From contig NZ_VZPF01000004.1 in NCBI RefSeq assembly GCF_008801695.1, positions 1 through 64,000 on the forward strand: 64,000 nucleotides of DNA, in the 5' to 3' direction. A program made the translations under genes and the position numbers. Below, in pieces: positions 10,826 to 20,513 of this stretch (the stretch's first letter is position 1; each line of letters begins with the position of its first letter). Below the pieces are notes generated by a model. The model searched no databases. It had not been told where the DNA came from and was given only the letters and a program-made list of their open reading frames with translations. This stretch comes from Pantoea stewartii subsp. stewartii. Lineage in GTDB: Bacteria; Pseudomonadota; Gammaproteobacteria; Enterobacterales; Enterobacteriaceae.

Positions 10826-10921
10826 ATGCGCTGATGAAATGAAAGAGGCTGTATTTGTTTGAAGTGCAACCGTTCCGCGAGGCTTTGCTTCAGTGCCGAA
10901 ACAGGGCTTGTCAGGGCCGGA

Positions 10922-11950
10922 TTATTCCTGCCGAAGTTGCAGATCCAGGGGGGTTTTACTGGGCTCCCCCCCGATTTCGCGCGCCAGCTTCGGTACCAGA
11001 TAACCGGAGACCAAAGGCAGCAGATCGCGCATCAGGGCACGCGCGTCCTGATCCGAAACATAGAAATGCGCCGCGCCCTGCACTTTATCCAGTACGTGCA
11101 GGTAGTAGGGCAGAATGCCCGCATCAAACAGTGCGTTGCTCAATGCCGCAAGGCATTGCGCCCGATCGTTCACGCCGCGCAGCAACACGCTCTGATTGAG
11201 TAACGTTACGCCAGCGCGCTTAAGGCGCGTCATGGCGTCGCAGAGGGCGTCATCGATCTCGTTGGCATGATTGATGTGGGTGACCTTCAGTACCTGAAGG
11301 CGCGTTTCCGCCAGCGTCTGACAGAGCGCCTGCGTAATGCGCGCAGGGATCACCACCGGCAGTCGGCTGTGAATGCGTAACCGTTTCAGATGGGGAATGG
11401 CAGCCAGCGCCTCAATCAGCCAGGCGAGCTCATGATCTTTCGCCATTAACGGATCGCCGCCAGAAAAGATAATCTCATCCAGTTCAGGGTGATCGGCAAT
11501 ATAATCAAGCGCTGCCTGCCAGTTACGCTTATTGCCCTGATTATCCTGATAAGGAAAATGACGGCGGAAGCAGTAACGGCAATTCACGGCGCAGCCACCT
11601 TTGACCAGCAGCAAGGCCCGGTTTTGGTATTTGTGCAGTAATCCCGGCACCACGCTGTTTTGCTCATCTAACGGATCGGTGCTATAACCTGGCGCTTCAA
11701 TGAATTCCTGGCGGCTGGTCAATACCTGAAGCAAAAGGGGATCCTGCGCATCGCCTTTTTTCATCCGCTGGATAAATGCGCGCGGCACGCGCAGGGCAAA
11801 AAGCCGACGTGCATCGCTGCCAGCAGCCAGATCCGGAAGATGATCGAGCGCTAAAAGTTGCAGTAATTCATGAGGATCAGTGACAACATCAGCAAGTTGC
11901 TGCAACCAATCTTCTCTGGAAGGAGAATTTAGGGTTACAATGTGTGCCAT
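10922..11950 (-). CDS. epmB: EF-P (R)-beta-lysine pathway lysine 2,3-aminomutase EpmB
   Basis: EpmB is a radical-SAM, PLP-dependent aminomutase that converts L-alpha-lysine to (R)-beta-lysine, which EpmA then attaches to elongation factor P. The 342-residue protein has the radical-SAM cysteines in NCRYCFRRHF preceded by GGC (C-x3-C-x2-C), and the FSGGDPL motif of KamA-type enzymes. The C-terminal Lys that binds PLP is expected in the LVPKLAREIGGEP region. It is divergent from efp with 40 bases between starts, so the two share a promoter region. Confidence 0.96.
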   Translation of the reverse strand: MAHIVTLNSPSREDWLQQLADVVTDPHELLQLLALDHLPDLAAGSDARRLFALRVPRAFIQRMKKGDAQDPLLLQVLTSRQEFIEAPGYSTDPLDEQNSVVPGLLHKYQNRALLLVKGGCAVNCRYCFRRHFPYQDNQGNKRNWQAALDYIADHPELDEIIFSGGDPLMAKDHELAWLIEALAAIPHLKRLRIHSRLPVVIPARITQALCQTLAETRLQVLKVTHINHANEIDDALCDAMTRLKRAGVTLLNQSVLLRGVNDRAQCLAALSNALFDAGILPYYLHVLDKVQGAAHFYVSDQDARALMRDLLPLVSGYLVPKLAREIGGEPSKTPLDLQLRQE

Positions 11951-11990
11951 TTTTTTGGCTATTACCAGTTAATATCTACAGAGGGCCTTT

Positions 11991-12557
11991 ATGGCGACTT
12001 ATCTTAGCAACGATTTCCGTACCGGTCTTAAAATCATGTTCGAAGGCGAGCCTTATGCCATCGAATCAAGCGAGTTTGTTAAGCCGGGTAAAGGTCAGGC
12101 GTTTGCACGTGTAAAAATGCGTCGTCTGCTGACCGGTTCACGCGTTGAGAAAACCTTCAAATCAACCGATTCTGCCGAAGGCGCAGACGTGAAGGATATG
12201 ACGCTGCAGTACTCTTACAACGACGGCGATTTCTACTACTTCATGCACCCGGAAAGCTTTGAGCAGTACCAGGTTGAAGCTAAAGTGCTGGATGAAGTAC
12301 AGAAGTGGTTGCAGGACAATGCGGAGTGTATCGTAACCTTGTGGAACGATAAACCGATTGCAGTTCAGCCACCGAACTTTATCGAAGCGGAAGTGATTGA
12401 AACTGACCCAGGCCTGAAAGGCGATACCGCGGGTACAGGTGGCAAGCCTGCCACGCTGTCTACCGGCGCCGTCATTAAAGTGCCTTTATTCGTTCAGATT
12501 GGCGAGGTGGTGAAAGTGGACACCCGCTCTGGCGAATACGTTTCACGCGTAAAATAA
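11991..12557 (+). CDS. efp: Elongation factor P
   Basis: EF-P binds ribosomes stalled on polyproline and promotes peptide bond formation. The 188-residue protein has the three-domain EF-P fold. The modified lysine is Lys34 in VKPGKGQAF, the correct context for beta-lysylation by EpmA/EpmB, and both of those genes lie within 2 kb. It is preceded by GAGGGCC at a good ribosome-site distance and followed by a terminator. Confidence 0.98.
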   Translation: MATYLSNDFRTGLKIMFEGEPYAIESSEFVKPGKGQAFARVKMRRLLTGSRVEKTFKSTDSAEGADVKDMTLQYSYNDGDFYYFMHPESFEQYQVEAKVLDEVQKWLQDNAECIVTLWNDKPIAVQPPNFIEAEVIETDPGLKGDTAGTGGKPATLSTGAVIKVPLFVQIGEVVKVDTRSGEYVSRVK

Positions 12558-12564
12558 TCCTGAG

Positions 12565-12591
12565 AGGCGCATCCTGTGATGCGCCTTTTTT
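12565..12591 (+). terminator. efp terminator
   Basis: Perfect 9-bp stem AGGCGCATC / GATGCGCCT, loop CTGT, followed by a T-run. It begins only 7 bases after the efp stop and ends 15 bases before ecnA. Confidence 0.92.
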
Positions 12592-12606
12592 ATGTGAGTT
12601 TCAACA

Positions 12607-12738
12607 ATGAAAAAGCTGGCAAAACTTATCGCGCTGGCGTTGCTGGTCTCTTCTGGACTGAGCGCCTGTAATACCTTTCACGGTTTTGGCGAGGATGTTT
12701 CTCACCTGGGTGGGGCTATTTCTCGCGCCGCGAAGTAA
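12607..12738 (+). CDS. ecnA: Entericidin A, small lipoprotein (antitoxin-like)
   Basis: A 43-residue lipoprotein with signal peptide and lipobox LSAC (Cys at residue 21) and a short mature peptide NTFHGFGEDVSHLGGAISR, typical of the entericidin family. In E. coli, EcnA is described as the antidote to the bacteriolytic EcnB. It is paired with ecnB, 106 bases downstream. Homology to its neighbour (both have the C-N-T-x-x-G-x-G-E-D-V core) shows tandem duplication. Confidence 0.93.
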   Translation: MKKLAKLIALALLVSSGLSACNTFHGFGEDVSHLGGAISRAAK

Positions 12739-12844
12739 CACGGCAGAATTTCCTTTTTTCAGCGGGTTAGGCTCGCAGCGTGGCGTAATCGGTCTATGCT
12801 TTAAAAGCTGTACTTTTAATGCAACGTAAAAAAGGAACTGGCTT

Positions 12845-12979
12845 ATGTTAAAGAAAAGTATTGTTGCGATTTTTTCTGTGGTGATGTTATCAGCATTGTT
12901 GTCAGGCTGTAATACCACGCGTGGCGTTGGCGAAGACGTTGAAGCAGGCGGTCAGGCGATTCAACGTAGCGCGCAGTAA
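12845..12979 (+). CDS. ecnB: Entericidin B, small lipoprotein
   Basis: A 44-residue lipoprotein: signal peptide [21 protein letters not shown], then lipobox cysteine 22 and mature [18 protein letters not shown] with an amphipathic helix. In E. coli EcnB promotes lysis in stationary phase and is sigma-S dependent. AAAGGA lies 10 bases before the ATG. The multidrug-efflux gene sugE that follows in E. coli is absent; blc comes next. Confidence 0.93.
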   Translation: MLKKSIVAIFSVVMLSALLSGCNTTRGVGEDVEAGGQAIQRSAQ

Positions 12980-12989
12980 GCTCCAAAAA

Positions 12990-13018
12990 CCGGTACGAAC
13001 TTCTTTCGTACCGGCTTT
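12990..13018. terminator. Bidirectional terminator between ecnB and blc
   Basis: A 10-bp stem CCGGTACGAA / TTCGTACCGG with a T-rich tail on the plus side and an A-run (T-run for the minus strand) on the other. It serves both convergent genes. Confidence 0.85.
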
Positions 13019-13028
13019 ATTTTCTCTT

Positions 13029-13553
13029 CTATCCCTGTTTTACCCAAATCAACTCGTCTACCGGGAAACCGGCCTGACGTGCCTGCTGTACAAGCTTTTG
13101 CTTCACGTCGTTGTCCAGCTGTGGCGTGCGGGACAGAATCCATAAATAGTGGCGGTTAGGTCCGCAGACCAGCGCATAGCGGTAGTCGGGATCCAGCGCA
13201 ATAACGTTATAGCCACCATAAAAGGGGCCAAAGAAAGAAACTTTGAGCGCGGCGCGTTGTTTGTCGCCGGTAAAGTAAGCTTTGCCCACGCTCTCCTGCC
13301 AGCGCTGCTTTTTCGGGTTATAGCCGCGGTTAACCACCTTGAGGCCGCCGTCTTCCCGAGGACTGTAGTTTGCCGTCACCTGTTCAAGACCGCGTTCAAA
13401 GCCGTGATTCAGCCGGGCAATCTCATACCATTGACCGAGATAACGCTCACTGTCGAAGTGTTCAACGACGGTAACATTCTTCGGCGGTATGGTTGAGCAG
13501 GCAACGGACAAGAAGGTACTCAGGCTGGCGACCAGTGTTTTCCATGGAGACAT
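13029..13553 (-). CDS. blc: Outer-membrane lipoprotein Blc (bacterial lipocalin)
   Basis: Blc is an outer-membrane lipocalin that binds fatty acids and lysophospholipids, made under envelope stress and in stationary phase. The 174-residue protein has a lipoprotein signal ending LSVACS (Cys19), the lipocalin GxW motif in YLGQWYEIARLNHGFERGL, and VNRGYNPKKQRW. It sits between ecnB and epmA on the minus strand; ampC and frdABCD, its E. coli neighbours, are missing. Confidence 0.95.
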   Translation of the reverse strand: MSPWKTLVASLSTFLSVACSTIPPKNVTVVEHFDSERYLGQWYEIARLNHGFERGLEQVTANYSPREDGGLKVVNRGYNPKKQRWQESVGKAYFTGDKQRAALKVSFFGPFYGGYNVIALDPDYRYALVCGPNRHYLWILSRTPQLDNDVKQKLVQQARQAGFPVDELIWVKQG

Positions 13554-13687
13554 AAAAAGATTCCTTTGTTATTTAACCTGTTAATTATAGAACCCGGCCA
13601 GTTTATTGGACAGTTTTGCGCCACGATTGTCTGGCACCGCCATTGCGAGTAGACTTCCCACCCTTATTTGTATCAGGAGTCATCACC

Positions 13688-14665
13688 ATGAGTGAAACGG
13701 CAAGCTGGCAACCGGGCGCGTCCATTGCCAATTTAATTAAACGCGCAGGCATTGTGGCTGAAGTGCGTCGTTTCTTTGCCGATCGTGGCGTACTGGAAGT
13801 GGATACGCCAGCCATGAGTCAGGCGACCGTCACCGATATCCATCTGGTGCCTTTCCAGACGCGGTTTGTCGGCCCCGGCATGTCCGACGGATGCGACCTC
13901 TGGCTGATGACCAGCCCGGAATACCATATGAAACGCCTGCTGGCAGCCGGTAGCGGGCCGATTTATCAGATGGGACGTTGTTTCCGCAATGAAGAGGCCG
14001 GACGGCACCACAATCCTGAATTCACCATGCTGGAGTGGTATCGCCCCCATTATGATATGTACCGGCTGATGAACGAAGTGGACGATTTGCTTCAGGAGGT
14101 GCTGGAGTGCGACAGCGCGGAATCCCTCTCATATCAGCAGGCGTTTATTCGTCATCTTGATCTGGACCCGCTTTCTGCGGATAAAACGCAATTGCGGGAG
14201 GCCGCAGAAAAGCTGGGTGAGGGCGAGCTGGCGAATCGGGAAGAGGATCGCGATACCTTGCTGATGCTGCTGTTTATGTTGGGCGTGGAACCCAAAATTG
14301 GTCAGGATAAGCCCTGTTTTGTCTATCACTTTCCGGCCAGCCAGGCGGCACTGGCGGAGATCAGCACAGAAGACCATCGCGTTGCCGAACGCTTTGAGGT
14401 TTATTACAAGGGCATTGAACTGGCGAACGGCTTCCGTGAACTGACGGACAGCCGTGAACAGCGTCAGCGTTTTGAACAGGATAATCGCCGCCGTGCAGCA
14501 CGCGGGCTGCCGCAGCACCCGATTGATCATTACCTGCTGGCGGCGCTGGAACATGGCATGCCAGCCTGTTCAGGCGTAGCGCTGGGCATAGATCGGTTGA
14601 TTATGCTGGCACTGAAGGCCGACTCGCTGAGTGAGGTTATCGCCTTTCCGGTAGACCGCTGCTAG
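13688..14665 (+). CDS. epmA: EF-P lysyltransferase EpmA (GenX/PoxA)
   Basis: EpmA is a truncated class II lysyl-tRNA synthetase homologue that ligates (R)-beta-lysine to Lys34 of EF-P instead of charging tRNA. The 325-residue protein has only the catalytic core: motif 2 [20 protein letters not shown] and motif 3 [12 protein letters not shown]. The tRNA anticodon-binding domain is absent, as expected. The ATG at 13688 fits the known N terminus ([10 protein letters not shown]) and follows a CAGGAG; an upstream in-frame ATG at 13616 is rejected. Together with efp and epmB this gives the EF-P modification set except EpmC. Confidence 0.96.
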   Translation: MSETASWQPGASIANLIKRAGIVAEVRRFFADRGVLEVDTPAMSQATVTDIHLVPFQTRFVGPGMSDGCDLWLMTSPEYHMKRLLAAGSGPIYQMGRCFRNEEAGRHHNPEFTMLEWYRPHYDMYRLMNEVDDLLQEVLECDSAESLSYQQAFIRHLDLDPLSADKTQLREAAEKLGEGELANREEDRDTLLMLLFMLGVEPKIGQDKPCFVYHFPASQAALAEISTEDHRVAERFEVYYKGIELANGFRELTDSREQRQRFEQDNRRRAARGLPQHPIDHYLLAALEHGMPACSGVALGIDRLIMLALKADSLSEVIAFPVDRC

Positions 14666-14717
14666 TCAAGGCTTCGCGCCAGCTTACGCTGAGAAGCCTA
14701 CTGACCTGAGCCAGAAA

Positions 14718-14757
14718 CAGACAAGGCCGCGCAATGCGCGGCCTTGTCTGTTTTTTT
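14718..14757. terminator. Strong bidirectional terminator between epmA and degS
   Basis: A perfect 15-bp stem CAGACAAGGCCGCGC / GCGCGGCCTTGTCTG with a 3-base loop, followed by seven T on the plus strand. It ends epmA, and with the A-rich left flank could also end degS transcripts. Confidence 0.92.
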
Positions 14758-14791
14758 CCTTGGGACGGGCGTTCCCGTCAAAATATTTTGC

Positions 14792-15853
14792 CTACTGACT
14801 GTTGTCCGGAAACTCCTGAATCGTCACCGGCAGGGTCAGCTTCTTATCATTACGCAGCACCTGGACATCAATCACTGAGCCGGGACGAATTTCGGCAACC
14901 TGGTCCATGGTTTCCTGTGCCGATATAGCCGGTTTTCCGTTTACGCTCAGCAACACATCGTTAGGCTCAATACCGGCTTTATCCGCCGGACCGCCGGGCC
15001 TAACGACGCTGACGATAATCCCCTGAACTCTGTCCAGACTGTTTCCCTGACCGTGCAGCGGGGGCACTTCGCGCCCTGTGATACCGATGTAGCCACGTAT
15101 AACCCGGCCATCGCGAATCAGCTTATCCATGATTTTCGACGCGAGTGCGGTGGGAATGGCAAAACCGATTCCCTCGGGCGTTTCACCGTCGCTGCTTTTG
15201 TCGAAGGTCAGGGTGTTAATTCCCATCAGCTCGCCCAGCGAATTGATTAACGCGCCACCGGAGTTGCCCTGGTTAATAGAGGCATCGGTCTGCAGGAAAT
15301 TCTGGCGGCCTGACGAGCTCAGTCCGACCCGACCCGTTGCGCTGATAATGCCCTGCGTGACCGTTTGCCCAAGGTTATAGGGGTTACCAATGGCCATCAC
15401 GACATCGCCAATGTGTGCGACACGTTTGGGATTAATGGGGATCACCGGCAGATTCGGCGCGGTGATTTTCAGCACCGCTAAATCGGTCATCGCATCCGAC
15501 CCAACCAGCGTCGCCTCGAAGAAGCGGCCATCCTGCAGAGCGACGATGATTTGATCGGCATTATTAATGACGTGCTTGTTGGTCAGAATATAGCCTTTGG
15601 CATTCATGATCACGCCGGAACCCAGCGTGGTGATACCACGGTTATTGTTCCCTTGCGTACTGCGGTTATAAACGTTGACCACGGCAGGCACAGCGCGGCG
15701 CACCCCTTGATTGAAGCCAAAGGGCGTTTCATCGTTACTGTCATTTTGACTATAGAGGGCAGCACCGCCCAAACGCAGTGCGGGCAACGCTGCGAGCAAG
15801 ATGCCCGCAACAATCAGTCCCAACACCACTGAACGCAAAAGTTTAAGAAACAT
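14792..15853 (-). CDS. degS: Site-1 protease DegS, regulator of sigma-E
   Basis: DegS senses unfolded outer-membrane proteins through its PDZ domain and cuts the anti-sigma factor RseA to release sigma-E. The 353-residue protein has an N-terminal membrane anchor (about residues 5-27), a trypsin-like domain with the triad His in TNKHVINN, Asp in AMTDLAVL and Ser in NQGNSGGAL, and a single C-terminal PDZ domain (about 255-345). It follows degQ on the minus strand, 89 bases downstream, probably with its own promoter. Confidence 0.97.
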   Translation of the reverse strand: MFLKLLRSVVLGLIVAGILLAALPALRLGGAALYSQNDSNDETPFGFNQGVRRAVPAVVNVYNRSTQGNNNRGITTLGSGVIMNAKGYILTNKHVINNADQIIVALQDGRFFEATLVGSDAMTDLAVLKITAPNLPVIPINPKRVAHIGDVVMAIGNPYNLGQTVTQGIISATGRVGLSSSGRQNFLQTDASINQGNSGGALINSLGELMGINTLTFDKSSDGETPEGIGFAIPTALASKIMDKLIRDGRVIRGYIGITGREVPPLHGQGNSLDRVQGIIVSVVRPGGPADKAGIEPNDVLLSVNGKPAISAQETMDQVAEIRPGSVIDVQVLRNDKKLTLPVTIQEFPDNSQ

Positions 15854-15942
15854 GGTGTTAAATCACGTCAGGGGAGAACGTTGGGGAGAATACCATGCGC
15901 GGGGCGGACACACACGTGCTTGTGTCCGCCATTATGCGTGGT

Positions 15943-17319
15943 TTATCTCAATAACAGATAGATGCTTTCCTGACCGCGCACGACATTCAGCGCCAGCACA
16001 GGTGGTTTAGCTTCCAGCACTTTGCGCATTTCGGCAATATTCTGGACGCGCGTGCGGTTAACGCCAATGATGACATCATCTTTTTGCAGGCCCACTTGTT
16101 CAGCCGGCGTGCCTTTTTCGATGCCGTCAATCTTCACGCCTTTATCACCGGTTTTCGTCTGACCATCGCTTAGCGTGGCACCCTGAAGAGCCGGTGACAG
16201 CAGTTGTGCGCTGGCGGTTGTCTGAGCACTCTGCTCAAGAGTGACCTCAACGCTGACGGGTTTGCCTTCACGCAGCAGGCCCAGCTTCACTTTCTCGCCG
16301 GGTGCCGTGGTGCCGATTTTTACGCGCAACTCAGCAAAACTGGTGATGGGTTTATCATTCACAGAAACAATGATATCTCCCGACTTAATACCGGCTTTCT
16401 GTGCCGCTGACTGCGGCAGAACTTCAGACACGAAAGCACCGCGCTGGGCATCGACGTTAAACGCCTTGGCCATATCCGCAGTCATTTCCGTGCCTTTAAT
16501 GCCAAGCTGACCGCGTTTGACTTCGCCATACTTAATCAACTGATCGGCCAGGTTGATTGCCATATCGCTTGGAATCGCAAAGCCAATGCCGATATTACCT
16601 CCGCTGGAGGCGAGGATGGCGGTGTTAATACCAATCAGTTCGCCGTTTAAATTCACCAGCGCACCGCCGGAGTTACCGCGGTTGATGGCGGCATCCGTCT
16701 GGATAAAGTTCTCCAGCCCCTCAAGATTCAGTCCGCTGCGGCCCAGTGCCGAAATAATCCCGGACGTAGCCGTCTGGCCCAGCCCAAAGGGATTACCAAT
16801 AGCGACGGCAAAATCGCCCACCTTAAGTTGGTCGGAATCCGCGACTTTAATCTGCGTCAGGTTCTTAGCGCCCTGGATCTGAATCAGGGCAATATCCGTT
16901 TGTTCATCGTGACCGATGAGTTTGGCGTCATATTCACTGCCGTCGCCCAACTGGACATTGATTTTATCGGCGCCGTTGACCACGTGGTTGTTCGTTAACA
17001 CGTAGCCCTTCGCGGCGTCGATAATGACGCCGGAACCCAGGCCTTCAAACGGTTGTGGCTGAGACTGACCGCCGCCAGGCAGTTGGCCAAAGAAACGCTT
17101 TAAGGGTTCAGGAATATCCTGGGCCTGTGAATCCGACTGCGTGCCTTCAACATGCACACTGACCACGGCAGGTAACACTTTTTCCAGCATCGGTGCCAGG
17201 CTGGGCAGTGGCTGCCCCTGAATCTGTGCAGGTAGCGTCGCCATTGCGACGGGCGCAGCGGCAAGACTCATTCCAATACTCAAGGCTAACGCGCTTAACA
17301 GTCGTGCTTGTTTTTTCAT
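15943..17319 (-). CDS. degQ: Periplasmic serine endoprotease DegQ
   Basis: DegQ is a DegP-like periplasmic protease/chaperone cage. The 458-residue protein has a signal peptide cleaved after about residue 27, the triad His in TNNHVVNGAD, Asp in EQTDIALIQ and Ser in NRGNSGGALVN, and two PDZ domains, so it is a HtrA protease with tandem PDZ in contrast to the single-PDZ DegS next door. The pair is an old duplication kept together in enterics. Confidence 0.96.
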   Translation of the reverse strand: MKKQARLLSALALSIGMSLAAAPVAMATLPAQIQGQPLPSLAPMLEKVLPAVVSVHVEGTQSDSQAQDIPEPLKRFFGQLPGGGQSQPQPFEGLGSGVIIDAAKGYVLTNNHVVNGADKINVQLGDGSEYDAKLIGHDEQTDIALIQIQGAKNLTQIKVADSDQLKVGDFAVAIGNPFGLGQTATSGIISALGRSGLNLEGLENFIQTDAAINRGNSGGALVNLNGELIGINTAILASSGGNIGIGFAIPSDMAINLADQLIKYGEVKRGQLGIKGTEMTADMAKAFNVDAQRGAFVSEVLPQSAAQKAGIKSGDIIVSVNDKPITSFAELRVKIGTTAPGEKVKLGLLREGKPVSVEVTLEQSAQTTASAQLLSPALQGATLSDGQTKTGDKGVKIDGIEKGTPAEQVGLQKDDVIIGVNRTRVQNIAEMRKVLEAKPPVLALNVVRGQESIYLLLR

Positions 17320-17428
17320 TGCTACAACGCTCTCGCTGCAAAAAGTGGGGGGAATAAATCAGTGAGACAGCCGTTTGCGGCCGGGGTTCGCAAAAACAGC
17401 GGGCACAGCGTGGCTGTGCCCGATGCGC

Positions 17429-17830
17429 TTAGTCGCGCACGGCGCGTTCACCGCGCAGTAAACCGGAAGCGCCTTCTGAGTAATCGCGTGGCATCTGAAC
17501 CGGTGCCTGATCGTTATCGGCTTCCGCTTCGGTTAGTTGCCAGGCAAAGGGATTTTTGTCGCCAGGCATGTTTGGCAGCAGGTCATTAGATCCTTTCGCC
17601 ATATGCTGGTAAAGCTGACGGTAATCGCGTGCCATGTTGTCAAGCAGCTCGGCGCTTTGCGCAAAGTGGTTGGTCAGCTCTTCACGATAATCAGCCAGTT
17701 CGGCTTTCGTTTTATCCAGCTCATACTGCATGCTGCGCTGCTCGCGCAGTTTCCTGTTGCCAAAACGCATGGCTACTGCGCCGACAATGATACCTACCAC
17801 TAAACCAATTAGCCCGTATTCCCAGGTCAT
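17429..17830 (-). CDS. zapG: Z-ring associated / cell-envelope protein ZapG (YhcB)
   Basis: A 133-residue membrane protein beginning MTWEYGLIGLVVGIIVGAVA, one N-terminal transmembrane segment, then a long charged coiled-coil (about residues 30-95) and a disordered tail. YhcB interacts with divisome and elongasome proteins and affects envelope synthesis. The ATG at 17830 is chosen because the membrane segment starts directly there; the in-frame extension to 17932 looks non-coding. It is divergent from zapE. Confidence 0.93.
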   Translation of the reverse strand: MTWEYGLIGLVVGIIVGAVAMRFGNRKLREQRSMQYELDKTKAELADYREELTNHFAQSAELLDNMARDYRQLYQHMAKGSNDLLPNMPGDKNPFAWQLTEAEADNDQAPVQMPRDYSEGASGLLRGERAVRD

Positions 17831-18007
17831 AATGACTCCCGTGTTATTTCCGTTGTTCCGTAGGGCGTTGCACCACTTAATAATAGTCACTATACCCGTT
17901 AATCTTATGGATGTGGAACTCTGGAGCGCCATGCCTTAGTGTAGAGCGGCCTTTTTTTCGACAAACGATGTGTGAATAAGACAACATTCAGGGACACTGA
18001 GCGAACC

Positions 18008-19135
18008 ATGCAAACCTCATCTCCGCTTGCCCGCTATGAGCAGGCGCTATCGCAGGGCGATTTTAAGCCCGACGATGTACAACGTGAAGCGATCACCCGC
18101 TTAGATGCTATCCAGCAAGGGCTCATCGCCCGCCAGCAGACGACTGAACCTGCCTCGCAGGGGTTGTTTGGTCGTCTGTCGAAGCTGATGGGTAAAGAGA
18201 AATCCCAGTTCAAAACGCCGGTACGTGGCTTGTATATGTGGGGCGGCGTGGGGCGCGGGAAAACCTGGGTCATGGATCTGTTTTTTCAGTCTATTCCTGG
18301 CAACCGCAAGCTGCGCTTACACTTTCACCGCTTTATGCTGCGCGTGCACGAAGAGCTGACCGAACTGCAGGGGCACAGCGATCCGCTGCTGATCATCGCC
18401 GATCGCTTCAAAGCCGAAACCGATATTTTGTGCTTTGACGAATTTTTCGTGTCCGATATTACGGATGCCATGTTGCTGGGCACGTTAATGGAAGCGTTGT
18501 TCGAACGGGGCATCAGCCTGGTCGCCACCTCGAATATTCCGCCCGATAACCTCTATAAAAACGGTTTACAGCGCGCGCGTTTCCTGCCGGCCATTGAGCA
18601 GATCAAGCAACATTGTGACGTCATGAACGTTGATGCGGGCATTGATTACCGTCTGCGCACGCTGACGTCGGCGCATCTGTGGAAGTCTCCTTTAGGGCCA
18701 GAAACCTACGCCGATATGGATCGCATGTTCCAGGCGCTGTCAGGGGAAAAACGCGACAGCGCACCGGTGCTGGAGATCAACCATCGCAAAATGCCCACGC
18801 TGGGTGTCAGTGAAGGCGTGGTGGCAATCGACTTCAAAACCCTGTGTGGGGAAGGGCGCAGCCAGCACGATTACATCGAACTGTCGCGCCGCTTTCACAG
18901 CGTGCTGCTGTTTGATGTGCCGGTCATGATTTATAAAACGGAAGATCAGGCGCGGCGTTTTCTGGCGCTGGTGGATGAGTTTTACGAGCGCCATGTCAAA
19001 CTGGTCGTCGCCGCGGAAACCTCGCTGTTCGAAATTTATCAGGGCACGCGCCTGAAATTTGAATACCAGCGCTGCCTGTCGCGTTTGCAGGAAATGCAGA
19101 GCGAAGAGTATCTGCGGCTGGCGCATTTACCCTGA
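18008..19135 (+). CDS. zapE: Cell-division AFG1-family ATPase ZapE
   Basis: ZapE is an ATPase that associates with the Z ring during constriction under stress. The 375-residue protein has Walker A GGVGRGKT near residue 78, Walker B ILCFDEFFV and the AFG1 signature VATSNIPPDNLYKNGLQR. Start at 18008 gives the known N terminus MQTSSPLARYEQ; an ATG 12 codons upstream lacks family similarity. It lies divergent from zapG and upstream of rplM. Confidence 0.95.
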   Translation: MQTSSPLARYEQALSQGDFKPDDVQREAITRLDAIQQGLIARQQTTEPASQGLFGRLSKLMGKEKSQFKTPVRGLYMWGGVGRGKTWVMDLFFQSIPGNRKLRLHFHRFMLRVHEELTELQGHSDPLLIIADRFKAETDILCFDEFFVSDITDAMLLGTLMEALFERGISLVATSNIPPDNLYKNGLQRARFLPAIEQIKQHCDVMNVDAGIDYRLRTLTSAHLWKSPLGPETYADMDRMFQALSGEKRDSAPVLEINHRKMPTLGVSEGVVAIDFKTLCGEGRSQHDYIELSRRFHSVLLFDVPVMIYKTEDQARRFLALVDEFYERHVKLVVAAETSLFEIYQGTRLKFEYQRCLSRLQEMQSEEYLRLAHLP

Positions 19136-19162
19136 GATTCCGGGTAATAAATGAAAATAGAG

Positions 19163-19192
19163 TTCGATTTTTGTAATCGACTTCTCTATAAT
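19163..19192 (+). promoter_or_regulatory. Promoter of rplM-rpsI
   Basis: TATAAT at 19187-19192 is a perfect -10 box. A -35 candidate TTCGAT at 19163-19168 is spaced 18 bases. The resulting leader of about 160 bases before rplM contains the GGGATTTCACCAACGTGTAA region that I recall as conserved in enteric rplM leaders, where L13 represses its own operon; this match is from memory. Confidence 0.7.
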
Positions 19193-19312
19193 CTTGCGAC
19201 CCCACGTTACGGCACTGGATTTTTTTCCCAAATCCTCTGCGCGCCGGTAACGCTATCCGAAGGGGTGGCTTGCTGGTCAAAATGGTCGTGTGAGCCTCAT
19301 TCGTTTACTTAA

Positions 19313-20197
<885 letters not shown>

Positions 20198-20228
20198 TTG
20201 TTGCTGCTTCGGCAGTCACAGTTGGCAC

Positions 20229-20254
20229 AAAAAACCCGCTTCGGCGGGTTTTTT
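20229..20254 (+). terminator. rplM-rpsI terminator
   Basis: A 7-bp stem AACCCGC / GCGGGTT with a TTCG tetraloop and a T-run; preceded by an A-run, so it may also act on the other strand. Confidence 0.92.
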
Positions 20255-20513
20255 GCTTTTCATGCCAGGCGGCGCAGTCACAGAAAACAACAATGCTGTT
20301 CGCATTTTACCCGCAAAAATGCATTCCCCCGCCCACAAGCTGCCTAAAATCTGGTAAACTCCCTGTCACTTTGCGCCCGCAAGCTGGCGCGTTATGCGCC
20401 TGGCATCAGTCGGGAGTGGTTAGCGCGGATTGCGAGCGAGTTCTATGAGCAGGTGAGTCGCCGTGTGGTTGGCCATTCGCAGTAACTTTTTGTGAACAAA
20501 CTGGGAGGTTTTC
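20255..20513 (+). promoter_or_regulatory. sspA upstream region
   Basis: The spacer from rpsI to sspA is 316 bases. After the rpsI terminator it should hold the sspA promoter. A weak -10 candidate TAAACT is at 20355-20360 but no convincing -35 accompanies it. From 20348 to 20485 one frame stays open and reads like protein (…REWLARIASEFYEQVS…) but has no ATG near its beginning. GGGAGG at 20502-20507 is the ribosome site for sspA. Confidence 0.4.

Noticed and set aside
12601-12918. Minus-strand open frame across ecnA-ecnB
   Set aside because: The plus strand carries two clear small lipoproteins with lipoboxes; the antisense frame has no similarity to known proteins.
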